Below are positions 21,290 to 31,697 of a stretch of DNA of 64,000 bases, piece by piece. The DNA lies in the NCBI RefSeq assembly GCF_032452875.1, contig NC_083875.1, forward strand, positions 78,018,178-78,082,177, in the 5' to 3' direction. The DNA is from Bos javanicus. Taxonomy: Eukaryota; Chordata; Mammalia; Artiodactyla; Bovidae. Below the pieces are notes generated by a model, which worked only from the letters and a program-made list of their open reading frames with translations, had not been told where the DNA came from and did no database searches. Each line of letters opens with the position of its first letter. The stretch's first letter is position 1. A program made the translations under genes and the position numbers.

Positions 21290-21564
21290 CTGCTGCTGCT
21301 GCTAAGTCACTTCAGTCGTGTCTGACTCTGTGCGACCCCACAGATGGCAGCCCACCAAGCTCCCCCATCCCTGGGATTCTCCAGGCAAGAACACTGGAGT
21401 GGGTTGCCATTTCCTTCTCTAGTGCATGAAAGTGAAAAGTGAAAGTGAAGTTGTTCAGTCGTGTCTGACTCTTAGAGACCCCATGAACTGCAGCCTACCA
21501 GGCTCCTCTGCCCATGGGATTTTCCAGGCAAGACCACTGGAGCGAGTTGCCATTGCCTTCTCTG
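21290..21564 (-). mobile_element. Bov-A2 SINE, antisense, TSD overlapping the BovB TSD
   Basis: (CTG)n tail at 21289-21302 and two monomers. Exact TSD gaaataagcttg at 21278-21289 and 21565-21576. Its target overlaps the right-hand TSD of the neighbouring BovB (21272-21283) by six bases, so it came after the BovB and reused the same nick-prone site. Confidence 0.95.
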
Positions 21565-21655
21565 GAAATAAGCTTGAGAGACTGACTATTTCTATTGGAT
21601 ATCTTTTTGCTCTCTTTGGAATGTTTTCACTTTATGTATTACAGATTTAAATAAA

Positions 21656-22499
21656 CAACCAAACAGCCAGATTCAGAGACAAGGATATACTCAACCATGC
21701 AGAGGAAAAGCAAGTGCAGCTTAGCTGTGGGGTGCAACCTGGGCTTCCAAGAGGATGTGCAGCCTGTCTGGCCGGACTCTATAGCAGCAAAGGGGCTGCA
21801 GCCACCAAGCCCCCACCCTGAACACCTTGCACCTTGCTCCCCAGGCTGGGCAGCCCCACGAGTATCAGAGGTTCACCTTTGAAGTCACCTTTCAGGGCCA
21901 CATCCCAGCAGGTTGCTGATTGACTGAGGTTTGGGGGGAACCAAAGCCCCGCAGAGGCCGGCTCTGCCAAATGTCCTCTTCCGTCGCTCTCAACAGCGGC
22001 ACTCAAGCCATTCATTTTCAGTTTATGAAAACACTGGGGTGGATTTAGCTTTTCCTTTGGGAAACAAAAAACAGCACAAAGGGATCTTCTTTCAAAATAG
22101 TGGGCATTTGAAACTGGTGCTGCAGCTGCAGGGACTGTTTAAATCTCAAGCATTTCATTTTCTGAAAGTGCTTTAAAGAGATGCTGAAGAGGAGCCCTGA
22201 GCGCTTTTGGAAATGGAGAATGTTGAAAGCCTGTATTTATCTGCCCTTTGCACAAAATCAGTTTCTCTGAGCAGAGCTTCCCAATCTTTTTACGTCATGG
22301 CACACAAAAAATTACATTATTTGGAGAACATTTGGGGGTAAAACCAGAGGGAATTTGAGAGCATTTCTAGGAGGCTTATTAAAAAATTAATTTTTTATGT
22401 TACATAATTATGATAAAAATGTGTACATTGTATTAGAGAATGTATTGTTACTTGTTTAAAACTTCAAAATAAAGCCTGTTCAAATATTTAAATGAGAAA
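21656..22499. other. Unclassified DNA, possibly single copy
   Basis: About 840 bases; 21690-22270 has no recognised repeat and higher G+C than its neighbours. Short frames cross it on both strands without family features. Bases near 22280-22340 ('tcccaatctttttacgtca') might be the start of an old DNA transposon. Confidence 0.4.
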
Positions 22500-23040
22500 A
22501 TTGAGCTTATTTCTATGAATATAACTTTTATTGTGGAAAAATGTCAAGCATGTGCAAATAAAGAACAGAGTAAAATGACCAACTTTTCTCCATCACATAT
22601 CTAGGACCTAGATGAAATAGTTATCAACATCTTGCCTTTCATATTTCATCTATTCCACCCTTCCTTTTTTTGCCAGAATCTTTAAAAGTATACCCCAGGC
22701 ATCATTTTATTTCATCTGAAAATACTTCAGTATAAATTGCTAACAGATAGGACTTAAAAGGGTAACCATGATACCAGTATGACCTCCGACAAATGGCGGA
22801 TTCATGGTGATGTATGGCAGAACCAATGCAATATTGTAAAGTAATTAGCCTCCAATTAAAATATATAAATTTAAATAAAAAAATAATTTCCCAATATTAT
22901 CCAATACCCAGTCCATGTTTGATTTTCTTCATTTGTCTAAAAAATTTTTCTTTTCTAACTGTTGCTCTGTGTGAATTAAAATCAAAACAAAGTTTGCAAT
23001 TGATTAATATCCCTTTTAAGCCTCCGTGCATCTATACATG
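22500..23040 (-). mobile_element. Ancient LINE-like 3' UTR repeat, interrupted
   Basis: 'tttattgtggaaaaatgtca', 'atcaacatcttgcctttca', 'taccccaggcatcatttta', and after the interruption 'ccaatacccagtccatgtt' and 'gattaatatcccttttaag' follow a very common old mammalian repeat, which I recall as an L1M-type 3' UTR read antisense. The class is uncertain. Confidence 0.35.
22790..22887 (+). mobile_element. Short bovine L1 3' tail inserted in the older repeat
   Basis: 'tggcggattcatggtgatg', 'tggcagaaccaatgcaata' and 'aattagcctccaattaaaa' form the last 90 bases or so of a bovine-type L1. The same 3' end occurs in the longer L1 at 24440-24500. No clear TSD. Confidence 0.7.
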
Positions 23041-23356
23041 GACATAGATTTTCTTCTGTTATACTAGAATTTATTTACTCCCAAATTTTAGTCTATGTAT
23101 TTTAAAATAGCTTTATTGAGATGTAATTCACATACCATGATAGACTGAAAAATGACCCTTTCTACCTCCTGCCAAGACATTAGGTTCTAATCCCTGGAAC
23201 CTATGATTGTTACCTTGTACAGAAACAGAATTTTTATAGATGTAATGAGGTTAAGGATCTTGAAATGTGGAGATTATCCTGGTTTATCAGAGTAGGCTCT
23301 AAATGCAGGTCACATGCATCTTTATGAGAGAGATGTGACACTGTAAGCTCCATGAA

Positions 23357-24690
23357 GGGGAACTCAGACGATAAAGAATCTCCCTGCAACCTAATTAAAC
23401 TTAAAAGCTTCTGCACATCAAAGGAAACTATTAGCAAGGTGAAAAGGCAGCCTTCAGAATGGGAGAAAATAATAGCAAATGAAGCAACTGACAAACAACT
23501 AATCTCAAAAATATACAAGCAACTCCTACAGCTCAACTCCAGAAAAATAAATGACCCAATCAAAAAATGGGCCAAAGAACTAAATAGACATTTCTCGAAA
23601 GAAGACATACAGAGGGCTAACAAACACATGAAAAGATGCTCAACGTCACTCATTATCAGAGAAATGCAAATCAAAACCACTATGAGATACCATTTCACAC
23701 CAGTCAGAATGGCTGCGATCCAAAAGTCTACAAGCAATAAATGCTGGAGAGGGTGTGGAGAAAAGGGAACCCTCTTACACTGTTGGTGGGAATGCAAACT
23801 AGTACAGCCACTATGGAGAACAGTGTGGAGATTCCTTAAAAAACTGGAAATAGAACTGCCTTATGATCCAGCAATCCCACTGCTGGGCATACACACTGAG
23901 GAAACCAGAAGGGAAAGAGACACGTGTACCCCAATGTTCATCGCAACACTGTTTATAATAGCCAGGACATGGAAGCAACCTAGATGTCCATCAGCAGATG
24001 AATGGATAAGCAAGCTGTGGTACATATACACAATGGAGTATTACTCAGCCATTAAAAAGAATACATTTGAATCAGTTCTAATGAGGTGGATGAAACTGGA
24101 GCCTATTATACAGAGTGAAGTAAGCCAGAAAGAAAAACACCAATACAGTATACTAACACATATATATGGAATTTAAAAGATGCTAACAATAACCCTGTGT
24201 ACGAGACAGCAAAAGAGACACTGATGTATAGAACAGTCTTATGGACTCTGGGAGAGGGAGAGGGTGGGAAGATTTGGGAGAATGGCATTGAAACATGTAA
24301 AATATCATGTAAGAAATGAGTTGCCAGTCCAGGTTCGATGCACGATACTGGATGCTTGGGGCTAGTGCACTGGGACGACCCAGAGGGATGGTATGGGGAC
24401 GGAGGAGGGAGAAGGGTTCAGGATGGGGAACACATGTATACCTGTGGCGGATTCATTTTGATATTTGGCAAAACTAATACAATATTGTAAAGTTTAAAAA
24501 AAAAAAAAAGAATCTCCCTGCAATGCAAGAGACCTCTGTTCAGTCCCTAGGTTAGGAAGATCCCTTGGAGAAGGAGATGGCTACCTTCTCTTGCCTGGAG
24601 AATTCCATGGACAGAGGAGCCTGGTGGGCTACACTTCATAGGGTTGCAAAGAGTCAGACAAGACTGAGCAACTAAAATACACAGGAACAC
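23357..24690 (+). mobile_element. Bov-tA SINE, third layer, itself split
   Basis: Only the first 33 bases of the head (23357-23389, 'aactcagacgataaagaat') lie left of the L1; the rest resumes at 24507-24523 and runs 'gcctggagaattccatgg' to 'gactgagcaactaaaatac'. It had inserted in the MLT1-like LTR. Its own TSD is not clear. Confidence 0.88.
23390..24506 (+). mobile_element. Young bovine L1, 5'-truncated, innermost layer, 17-bp TSD
   Basis: 1.1 kb holding the C-terminal part of ORF2 and the 3' UTR, ending in poly(A). The flanks repeat aaagaatctccctgcaa exactly (23373-23389 and 24507-24523; the leading A's are ambiguous with the poly(A)). The ORF2 frame is uninterrupted from the insertion point to its stop at 24176. 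It includes the Cys-rich motif CWRGCGEKGTLLHCWWEC and the conserved MEYYSAIKK stretch. The open frame and exact TSD indicate a recent insertion. Confidence 0.96.
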
Positions 24691-25330
24691 ACACACAGGT
24701 TCTGTGAAGATGGAGAGAGTAAAGATGCTGGCTGACTGGACTGATGCAGACAACAAGCCAAGGAAAGCCAGTTGGAAGAAGAAGCTTTAAGAGATAAGGG
24801 ATGGATGAATTCTTGGATCCTCCAGGGGGTGCATGGCACTATCAATACCTTGATTTCGCCCCATGATACTGATTGGATTTCTGGCCTCCAGAACTGTGAG
24901 AGAATACATTTCTGCTGTTTTAAGCTACCAAGTTTGCAGGTTTGTTACAACAGCACAGGAAAACAAGTATACATATCTACAAACCACCCATTTAAAGTAT
25001 ATAATTCAATAGTTTCTTGCATATTCACAGCCTTGTGCAATCATAGCCACAATCAATTCTAGAACATTTCATCACCCCCAGAAAGAAATCTTGTTCCCAT
25101 TAGCAATCACCTTTATCTTCTCCACCCCTCAGCCTTAGATAACCATGAATTTACCTTCTGTCTCTATAGATTTGCCTGTTGGAGACATTTCATATAAATG
25201 GGATCACACAACATATGGTCTTTTGTGTCTGACTTCTTTCACTTGGCTTAATGTTTTCAAGATTCATCCATATTGTGTCATGTATCAGTACTTCATTCCT
25301 TTACTGCTGAATAAGAACATAACTTTTTGA

Positions 25331-25993
25331 TATCAATTTTTAAACTTAAAATGTGTATGAGAAAATCCTGTCCACACTTTGTTTAAAAAAATGGCAATCT
25401 TTTCAAAATATTGGTAGTTGCCATTAAAACTGTATAAGCCAGTGATTAAAAAATGTTTAATCTATTTTTACAGCCACTCTAAAATTTATAATGGTTGATA
25501 TTCTGTTTGAAGAATGTAACAGCTCATGCTTGATTCTTATTGACAAGTGTGATGCTGGAGATTAGTATGATTATGAGAGTAGATTTCAAGTCCAATAGAA
25601 GTTTATCACAGCAAGTGTTTCAAGATAAGGATGAAACTGATGAAGCTCTGTAAGTGCTTGGACACAACTAAGAAGGCATAGTAGCCACAAATGAGAAGAA
25701 GTACAGGATAGATGTGAAGACAAAGACCAGGACCACATCTGAGGTTGTGTGCCAGCAGTCTCAGTTAGCCTTCCTTCACCTAATGCACGCTTGCCCTGCC
25801 CCTTCCCTAGCAGCTGTAATAGCCCTTGATCACAGCAGAGATGTGCCTCAGTGGGCCACTGAAGCACACAGTCAAGTGGTAGGGCATCTCCTCCCTCTCT
25901 GTCATCCTATTATGTCGGAACAAGGACTCTGAATGTCTCGGTATTTCTCATTGTTCCCACCCCATCAGAGCCCGCTTCCCTGGGGCTGTCCTT
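25331..25993. other. Unclassified DNA
   Basis: About 660 bases. The 93-codon minus-strand frame at 25586-25867 has no recognisable domain. Not assigned. Confidence 0.4.
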
Positions 25994-26208
25994 GATGAAA
26001 GTGAAAGTGAAGTCGCTCAATCGTGTCGGACTCTTTGCGACCCCATGGACTGTAGCCTACCAGGCTCCTCCGTCCATGGGATTCTCCAGGCAAGAATACT
26101 GGAGTGGGTTGCCATTTCCTTCTCCAGGGGAATCTTCCCGACCCGGGGATCGAACCCGGGTTTCCCTCCTTCCAGGCAGACGCTTTAACCGCTGAGCCGC
26201 CATCAGAG
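25994..26208 (-). mobile_element. Bov-tA SINE, antisense, well-preserved tRNA promoter
   Basis: Among the least diverged SINEs here. The tRNA head at 26140-26208 keeps a consensus RNA polymerase III B box (ggttcgatcc on the minus strand, 26147-26156) and a near-consensus A box around ggctcagcgg. The body 'gcaagaatactggagtggg' and linker-like 'gaaagtgaagtcgctc' at the 3' side are intact. Confidence 0.93.
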
Positions 26209-26574
26209 AAGTCCAGCAGCTCACTATCCTCCACTCATGGTTCACTCTGGCACACCCATTGTACAGCCGTGCTCTAGGTTGGACATGAACATTTGTGGCC
26301 AGTATGTGATAGGCAATGGCAGGAGGGCCCTTAGAGTCAGCCCTGGTTTTGTAGTCTTGTCAAATATCTATGGACCAGTGATTGTGCTATGGCCCTCTCA
26401 TCTCTCTTCTGTCTACTGTGCTTATCTTATCCTTACACTAACATTGTATGTTGGGAGTTTGGAAAGCAGATAACTTATCACAGCAGATAATAGATCTCTG
26501 ATCCAGAGGAACTAAGGAGCTTTACCTGAGGAAGCCCATCGTAGGCAAAACTAATCCATGATAAGAAAATTGAG
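26209..26574. other. Unclassified DNA
   Basis: No recognised gene or repeat. Confidence 0.4.
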
Positions 26575-26725
26575 AGAAGAGGATACCTCTGAAAGTGGGA
26601 TGAGACATGAACAGGAAGTATCTTAATGGCAACGATCACATAGGTATATACCTTTAGTAGAACTCATTAAATTATAACCTTAAGATATGCATTTTACTCT
26701 GTATACATTTTGCCTTAATTTAAAA
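26575..26725 (+). mobile_element. Possible old L1 3' end, sense
   Basis: 'agaactcattaaattataac' and 'tgtatacattttgccttaat' resemble the 3' end of an old L1M. Short and diverged. Confidence 0.4.
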
Positions 26726-26764
26726 AATGCAGATGTGGAAAAGCTATATGGATTAGTGTTTCCT

Positions 26765-27150
26765 AGGCCTTCTCATTTAGGTCTTAGTTCAGATGTCACC
26801 TCCTCAGAGAGACCTGCCCTGACCAGCCGTGGCTGCTTTAGTTCTCAGTCTCTATCACAAAAATTTTATTTTCTCCACAGTGCTTGTCTATATCCCAAAG
26901 TACATTTTAAAAGTGAATTGATAAGTTATTGGGTTGGCCAAAAAGTTTGTTTGATTTTCTATATAGAAAAATCTGAAAATCTTTGACCAGCCCAATACTT
27001 AATTGATGAGTTGTTTCATTGCCTCCTCCCACTACAGTGTAAGCTCCATGAAAACAGGAACTATGTCTATTTCATTCACTGCTTTTCCTCCCAATGCCTG
27101 ACATGTCAGATTTGCTCAGTAAAAGTGTATTGTTACTGAATGCATAATGG
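26765..27150 (+). mobile_element. L2 LINE 3' end, interrupted by a mariner MITE
   Basis: The left part 'tcagatgtcacctcctcaga', 'gacctgccctgaccag' and the right part 'gtgtaagctccatgaaaac', 'aatgcctgacatgtcaga' are in L2 3'-end order. The interruption at 26929-26995 has mariner structure. Confidence 0.8.
26929..26995. mobile_element. Mariner-derived MITE with TA target duplication
   Basis: 67 bases with terminal inverted repeats: ttgggttggccaaaaag at the left, and the reverse complement of the right end reads ttgggctggtcaaag. TA dinucleotides at 26927-26928 and 26996-26997 are the expected mariner target duplication. It matches the short mariner family common in ruminants. No transposase is encoded. 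Confidence 0.88.
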
Positions 27151-28194
27151 ATACAAGGGCAGAAAAATTAAACTGATCAAATAGAATCAGTTCCTTCTCT
27201 CTGTAGAACGTGGGATGAGTAGTATACAGAGAGCTTACCATCATCAAAGGAACTAGTCATCCAATTTTTCCATTCTAATGATAATAAATTGTTAGACACC
27301 TCCTATATGCCAAACACTGGACTGAAATACAGCCAGATTATTACTGGGATTATGGCAGGTGTTTAACTGGGATTATTAGAAGAGGGTCAGGCTCCTTGAA
27401 TCCCCACATGCTTTGGATACTCTGTCTTTAGGAACATTTTACAGGTGAGTAAAATGAGCTTTTCTTTCAAGAGTAATAACTGCCTGACAAAGAATGAGAC
27501 AGCCAAAATCAGAGCCCCAGAAACTACTCATCATAGGGTGAGGGGCCTGCACAATGGGAAGGAAGGAAAAATGATGGATGAAAGAGATACTGTCCCCATG
27601 ATAGTAGCTTTTATTGCACATTCCCTACAAAGAAAGTCAGGCCTTGGCAGTTAAATATATTTTAAGAAAGATCCATTTGTAATTGTTTTGTAAGATTTAT
27701 GGAATTGCCATGCAATTTGTGCTTGTGGAAGAATTTTAGGCAGATATTTTAAAAGGTTACTCATTGATTGATTGTTTCCAAAAAGAGTCTATTGAATAGA
27801 ACTTTATCTGAAAAATGCCTTCCTGCCCTCACAGTCACTTTCTCCCAGAAAGCAGAGCTTATCACACTCATAATCACTAGCCCTCTCCCTGAGCACATCC
27901 TGATCAATGGGAGTTCACACATTTCCTTTCCAGCAGAACTTCGGTACACAAATAGACACCAGCCAGCTTGGGAGGCATTATGAGCAGCCATTTAAGGAAG
28001 TAAGCAAACAGCTGGTCTCTGACTCCACGAAGGAAGAGTAAGAGAAAGAAATATAAATTTCAACAGGGAAAACAAAAGCTGGACATGAAGAGTTCCTTAA
28101 TTGGGCCTAAAAGTAGCACTGGACTAGGCAGCTATGTGTGGAATGATTGGGTGTACTTCTGCCTAGAAGCGAAGAAGAGATGTATGACTGCTTT
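27151..28194. other. Unclassified DNA, 1.0 kb
   Basis: No gene or repeat called. Short mirror frames on opposite strands near 27440-27650 and 27760-27990 are chance. Confidence 0.4.
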
Positions 28195-28310
28195 ATTTTT
28201 TTTAACTTTTTATTTTATATTGGAGTATAGCTGATAAACAATGTTGTGATAATTTCAGGTGCACAGCAGAGCAACTCAGACATACATATACATGTATGCT
28301 TTATTTTTTT
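28195..28310 (-). mobile_element. Short L1 3' end, antisense
   Basis: A T-rich start, then 'tattggagtatagctgataa' and 'caggtgcacagcagagcaac' match the antisense 3' end of an artiodactyl L1. Confidence 0.7.
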
Positions 28311-28314
28311 TAAG

Positions 28315-28780
28315 TTTACTTATTTTTGGATTATGAAGGTAATTATTTCTCATTGTTTCAATTCAGAAAATACAGAGCAACACATAGAAGATAAATATTT
28401 CTCATAATCCTACTACCCAGTCATAGCCACTATTAACAGTTTGATGTATTTCCTTGAAGTTGTTTTCATATATATATATATAAAATATATTTTTTCATAT
28501 ATATATATATAGTATACATAATTTTGCCTCTTGATTTCTCTCACTTGGCATCTTCCCAAATTATTAAATATCCCCAAAGTCCATTTTTAATGGCTATAAT
28601 TTTTCATAAGAATGTGCCATAATTACTATTACCATTTCCTTATTTGTGTAATTTAGGTTGTTTACAATTTCTCAACATTAGAAATAAGAGTTGAGATCAA
28701 AAGCTTTACCAAAAAAATATTTCTCTACATTTTTGACTGCTTCCTGGGAATAGACCCTTCTGGAGGAGCTCTTCTTATAT
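28315..28780 (-). mobile_element. Old L1M-type remnant, antisense, with TA runs
   Basis: 'ctcataatcctactacccag', 'cactattaacagtttgatg', 'catttttaatggctataat' and 'gcttcctgggaatagaccc' follow an old L1M-like pattern. Two TA-rich runs (about 28463-28512) lie in its middle. Confidence 0.5.
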
Positions 28781-28796
28781 TGTGACACCCTAACTG

Positions 28797-29556
28797 AAGA
28801 ACTAAAGAACCTCTTGATGAAAGTGAAAGAAGAGAGTGAAAAAGTTGGCTTAAAGCTCGACATTCAGAAAACTAAGATCATGGCATCTGGTCCCATCACG
28901 TCATGGCAAATAGATGGGGCAACAGTGGAAACAGTGTCAGACTTTATTTTTTTGGGCTCCAAAATCACTGCAGATGGTGATTGCAGCCATAAAATTAAAA
29001 GATGCTTGTTCCTTGGAAGAAAAGCTGTGACCGACCTAGACAGCATATTAAAAAGCAGAGACATTGCTTTGCCAACAAAGGTCCATCTAGTCAAAGCTAT
29101 GGTTTTTCCAGTAGTCATGTATGGATGCGAAAGTTGGACTATAAAGAAAACTGAGCACCAAAGAATTAATGCTTTTGAACTGTGGTGTTGGAGAAGAGTC
29201 TTGAGAGTCCCTTGGACTGCAAGGAGATCCAACTAGTCAATCCTAAAGGAAATCAGTCCTGAATGTTCATTGGAAGTCCTCAGTGTTCGTTGCTGAAGCT
29301 GAAACTCCAATACTTTGGCCACCTGATGTGAAGAACCGGCTCATTGGAAAAGACCCTGATGCTGGGAAAGATTGAAGGTGGGAGGAGAAGGGGACAACAG
29401 AGGATGGGATGGTGGGATGGCATCACTGACTTGAAGGACGTGAGTTTGAGTAGGCTTTGGAAGTTGGTGACGGACAGGAAAGCCTGGCGTGTTCCAGTCC
29501 ATGGGGTTGCAAAGAGTCGGACATGACTGAGCAACTGAACTGAACTTAACTGACTC
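28797..29556 (+). mobile_element. BovB LINE 3' part, sense
   Basis: It starts at nearly the same internal point as the copy at 17.94 kb ('gaagaactaaagaacctc') and runs to 'ctgaactgaacttaactgac'. The frame is open from 28814 to 29236 (140 codons, with MASGPITSWQIDG and VVMYGCESWTIKK visible), then stops. The similar 'taactga' near 28793 and 29551 may be a short TSD. The inner part 29265-29285 carries a small local duplication. Confidence 0.94.
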
Positions 29557-30868
29557 CATCTGAATCCGATGTAAATACATATCAGGAGTCTCTTCCCGGA
29601 CCTGCAGAATCTGAATCTTTGAGATCAGGGTCCAGGAATCTGCCTTTTAAATAAAAGTTCTAGAGACTTTAAGGTACACTGAAGATGGAGACTCATAGCT
29701 GTAAGAGTAGAGCTGAATGCAAGGCCATGCATATTAAAATGTTAGGTTCTTAACACAAGGTGTCAAATGACTTTCTAAAAGCCTTAGACGGTTTATACCA
29801 CCAACACCATATGAGGATGATCAACTCACCAATCTCTTGAAAAACAGTTTTGTTCGTTTGATGGATGAAAAATGGTGAATGACCCTGACCTGAGTCTACC
29901 TTGAGAATAAAGACCTGTGAGATTGAATTCTCACAGGTTTTGATTTTGGGCAATCGGATTTCAGTTTATAAGGCATCTTTTTTTTTTTTTTCCCCCCCTT
30001 GGCCAAGCATTTCTGGGAGAACTGGGACAGGATTGCAAACAGAAAAAATAAAACAAAACCAACCATAGAATGACAAAGTATTCATTCTATCTGAGTGTAT
30101 TTGAAAATGGCACATTATCATTTGCCTGCCTGAACAAAATGTAGTCATTTTATCTTAGGAATGTTCCATTCTTCTTGACTTTCATTTTTGTGCTTCTCAT
30201 GGGTGCTTTTCTAATGGTGGGACAAAAGGGCGGAATTGAGAAGGGCTTGGTTCCACAATGTCAACACGATCTGACCCTTGGAGGTACAGCCAGTACATTG
30301 CCATTATGTGTTTCCTCTTACCTTCTGGGGCTTTTGAAAAATTATAACAGGACAACAATTTAATGGAGTGAAATCTACAGTTGTTGACCTTGCCTGACTA
30401 AGTCACTCACATTTGTATAAACTTAAGGAAATGTTCAGGTGCCAGTTTGAGCTTTGATAAAAGTGTGTTTTCTTTTATCCTCATACTTGTAAAACTGAAG
30501 TAACATTTTGGAAAAGAATGTATCCCTTTCTGTTTTGTGTCGTTTGGTTTTTTTTTTTTTTTTTTGGTGCTGGAAAGAGATGTTGAGAAAAACGTGTGCA
30601 AGATTTGAGTGTGTGCTGGAGAGGGAGCTATGTATATCTGTGTTAACACTTTTGAACCAGCCACTGGATGCAGAGGCTGGTCACCACTGCCTTTAAGCTT
30701 GTGGGCCTGTTTCTAGTTGAGCACCTATGAATCCAGCAGATCATCTTCAGGTGTGTACCTAAATTGCCTTTCTGATACTCGTTTGTTCTTTTTGAGTTTG
30801 GGTGGCACAAGCCAGTTTTTTTAGACATGCTGAGATTCCCCAGCTTAAGCTGACTTTAGAGTCTTCAA
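29557..30868. other. Unclassified DNA, 1.3 kb
   Basis: No gene recognised. A MER5-like stretch may lie at 29590-29680 ('ctgcagaatctgaatcttt'). T-runs occur at 29981-29992 and 30548-30565. Confidence 0.4.
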
Positions 30869-31097
30869 GGGCTTTCCTGGTGGCTCAGACAGTAACAGTC
30901 TGCCTGCAATGTGGGAGAGCTGGGTTTGATCCCTGGTTTGGGAAGGTCCCCTGGAGAAGAGAATAGCAACCCACTCCAGTATGCTTGCCTGGAGAATTCC
31001 ATGGACAGAGGAGCCTGGCGAGCTACAGTCCATGGAGTCGCAAAGAGTTGGGTGGGACTGAGTGACTGAGTGCACACACACACACACACACACACAC
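30869..31097 (+). mobile_element. Bov-tA SINE with (CA)n tail and TSD
   Basis: Head 'gctttcctggtggctcag' followed by the unusual 'acagtaacagtctgcctgc'. The tail is a (CA)n run, 31072-31097. TSD agtcttcaa is exact at 30860-30868 and 31098-31106. The head variant is shared with the copy at 31.69 kb. Confidence 0.95.
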
Positions 31098-31461
31098 AGT
31101 CTTCAAACTGGCAAAACTATATATTAAGGCTCTGAGGCCATACACTCCGATATCCTGTGATTCCTCTCTCTCATTCCCCCAGCGTCCTCCTCAACCTTTG
31201 AAGTTGTTGGAATAAGGAAAATGTATCTAGTGCTGTCCAGAAAATAGAGATTTCCTGTCCTCTAGATTCAGAACTTGCCTATGAACTATTGCTGAAAAAA
31301 ATCTTCACTGGAACTTTTTCATACAATAAAATGATCATAAATTAACTATGATCATGCAAGGATAAGAGAAATATGAAATATTTCTAAGGCAGGCAGTCTT
31401 CTTTCTTAAAGTAAGTTGAAGGCAGGATATAAGGATTTATAAAATTTATAAAATCAGAAAC

Positions 31462-31583
31462 ATGCTTGCATGCTCAGTTGTGTCTGACAGATCCCAGATG
31501 ACTATAGTCCATCAGGATCCTCTGTTCGTAGAATGTTCCAGGCAAAAATACAGGAGTGGGTTGCCATTTCCTACTCCAGGGGA
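31462..31583 (-). mobile_element. Bov-A/Bov-tA fragment, antisense
   Basis: 'gctcagttgtgtctgacag', 'catcaggatcctctgttcg' and 'ggagtgggttgccatttcc' show a diverged minus-strand Bov-A body without its tRNA head. Confidence 0.8.
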
Positions 31584-31652
31584 CCAGAAGAAAATTAGTT
31601 TAATTCTAAGTCCATGAGTAGCCAGGACTAAGCAAAATGCAACGGATTTGCC

Positions 31653-31693
<41 letters not shown>
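31653..31693. repeat. (TG)20 microsatellite
   Basis: About 20 uninterrupted TG steps abut the start of the next SINE. Probably length-variable. Confidence 0.95.

Positions 31694-31697
<4 letters not shown>

Larger units (their letters stand above)
19802..21655 (+). mobile_element. Old L1 3' region hosting three later insertions
   Basis: Host pieces 19802-20105, 20380-20440, 21272-21289 and 21565-21655 read as one old sense L1: 'tgtttgtaatagcaggacc', 'acaatctccaaaatacaca', 'agatctctgcaaagatgc', 'cactttatgtattacagat'. Removing two Bov-A2 copies and one BovB, with their TSDs, joins them without a gap. The coding part is too diverged to translate. Confidence 0.65.
23138..24973 (+). mobile_element. 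MLT1-like LTR, second layer of the nest
   Basis: The left part begins tgatagactg at 23138 and runs through 'ggatcttgaaatgtggagat' and 'gagtaggctctaaatgcag'; the right part has 'gtgcatggcactatcaatac', 'tctggcctccagaactgtg' and ends near 'gtataca' at 24973. It is interrupted at about 23357-24690. Confidence 0.75.
23096..25330 (-). mobile_element. Old L1M-type 3' region, antisense, outermost layer of a four-level nest
   Basis: The left piece 23096-23137 ('ctttattgagatgtaattca') and the right piece 24974-25330 ('cccatttaaagtatataatt', 'gcatattcacagccttgtg', 'gacatttcatataaatggg') are contiguous in the L1M 3' UTR consensus as I know it. Everything between them arrived later. Confidence 0.75.

Noticed and set aside
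23352..24176. 274-codon frame that could pass for a host gene
   Set aside because: It is the ORF2 C-terminus of an inserted bovine L1, bounded by a TSD and poly(A).
26130..26208. Possible tRNA gene
   Set aside because: The A and B boxes belong to the tRNA-derived head of a Bov-tA SINE; there is no complete cloverleaf and the Bov-A body follows directly.
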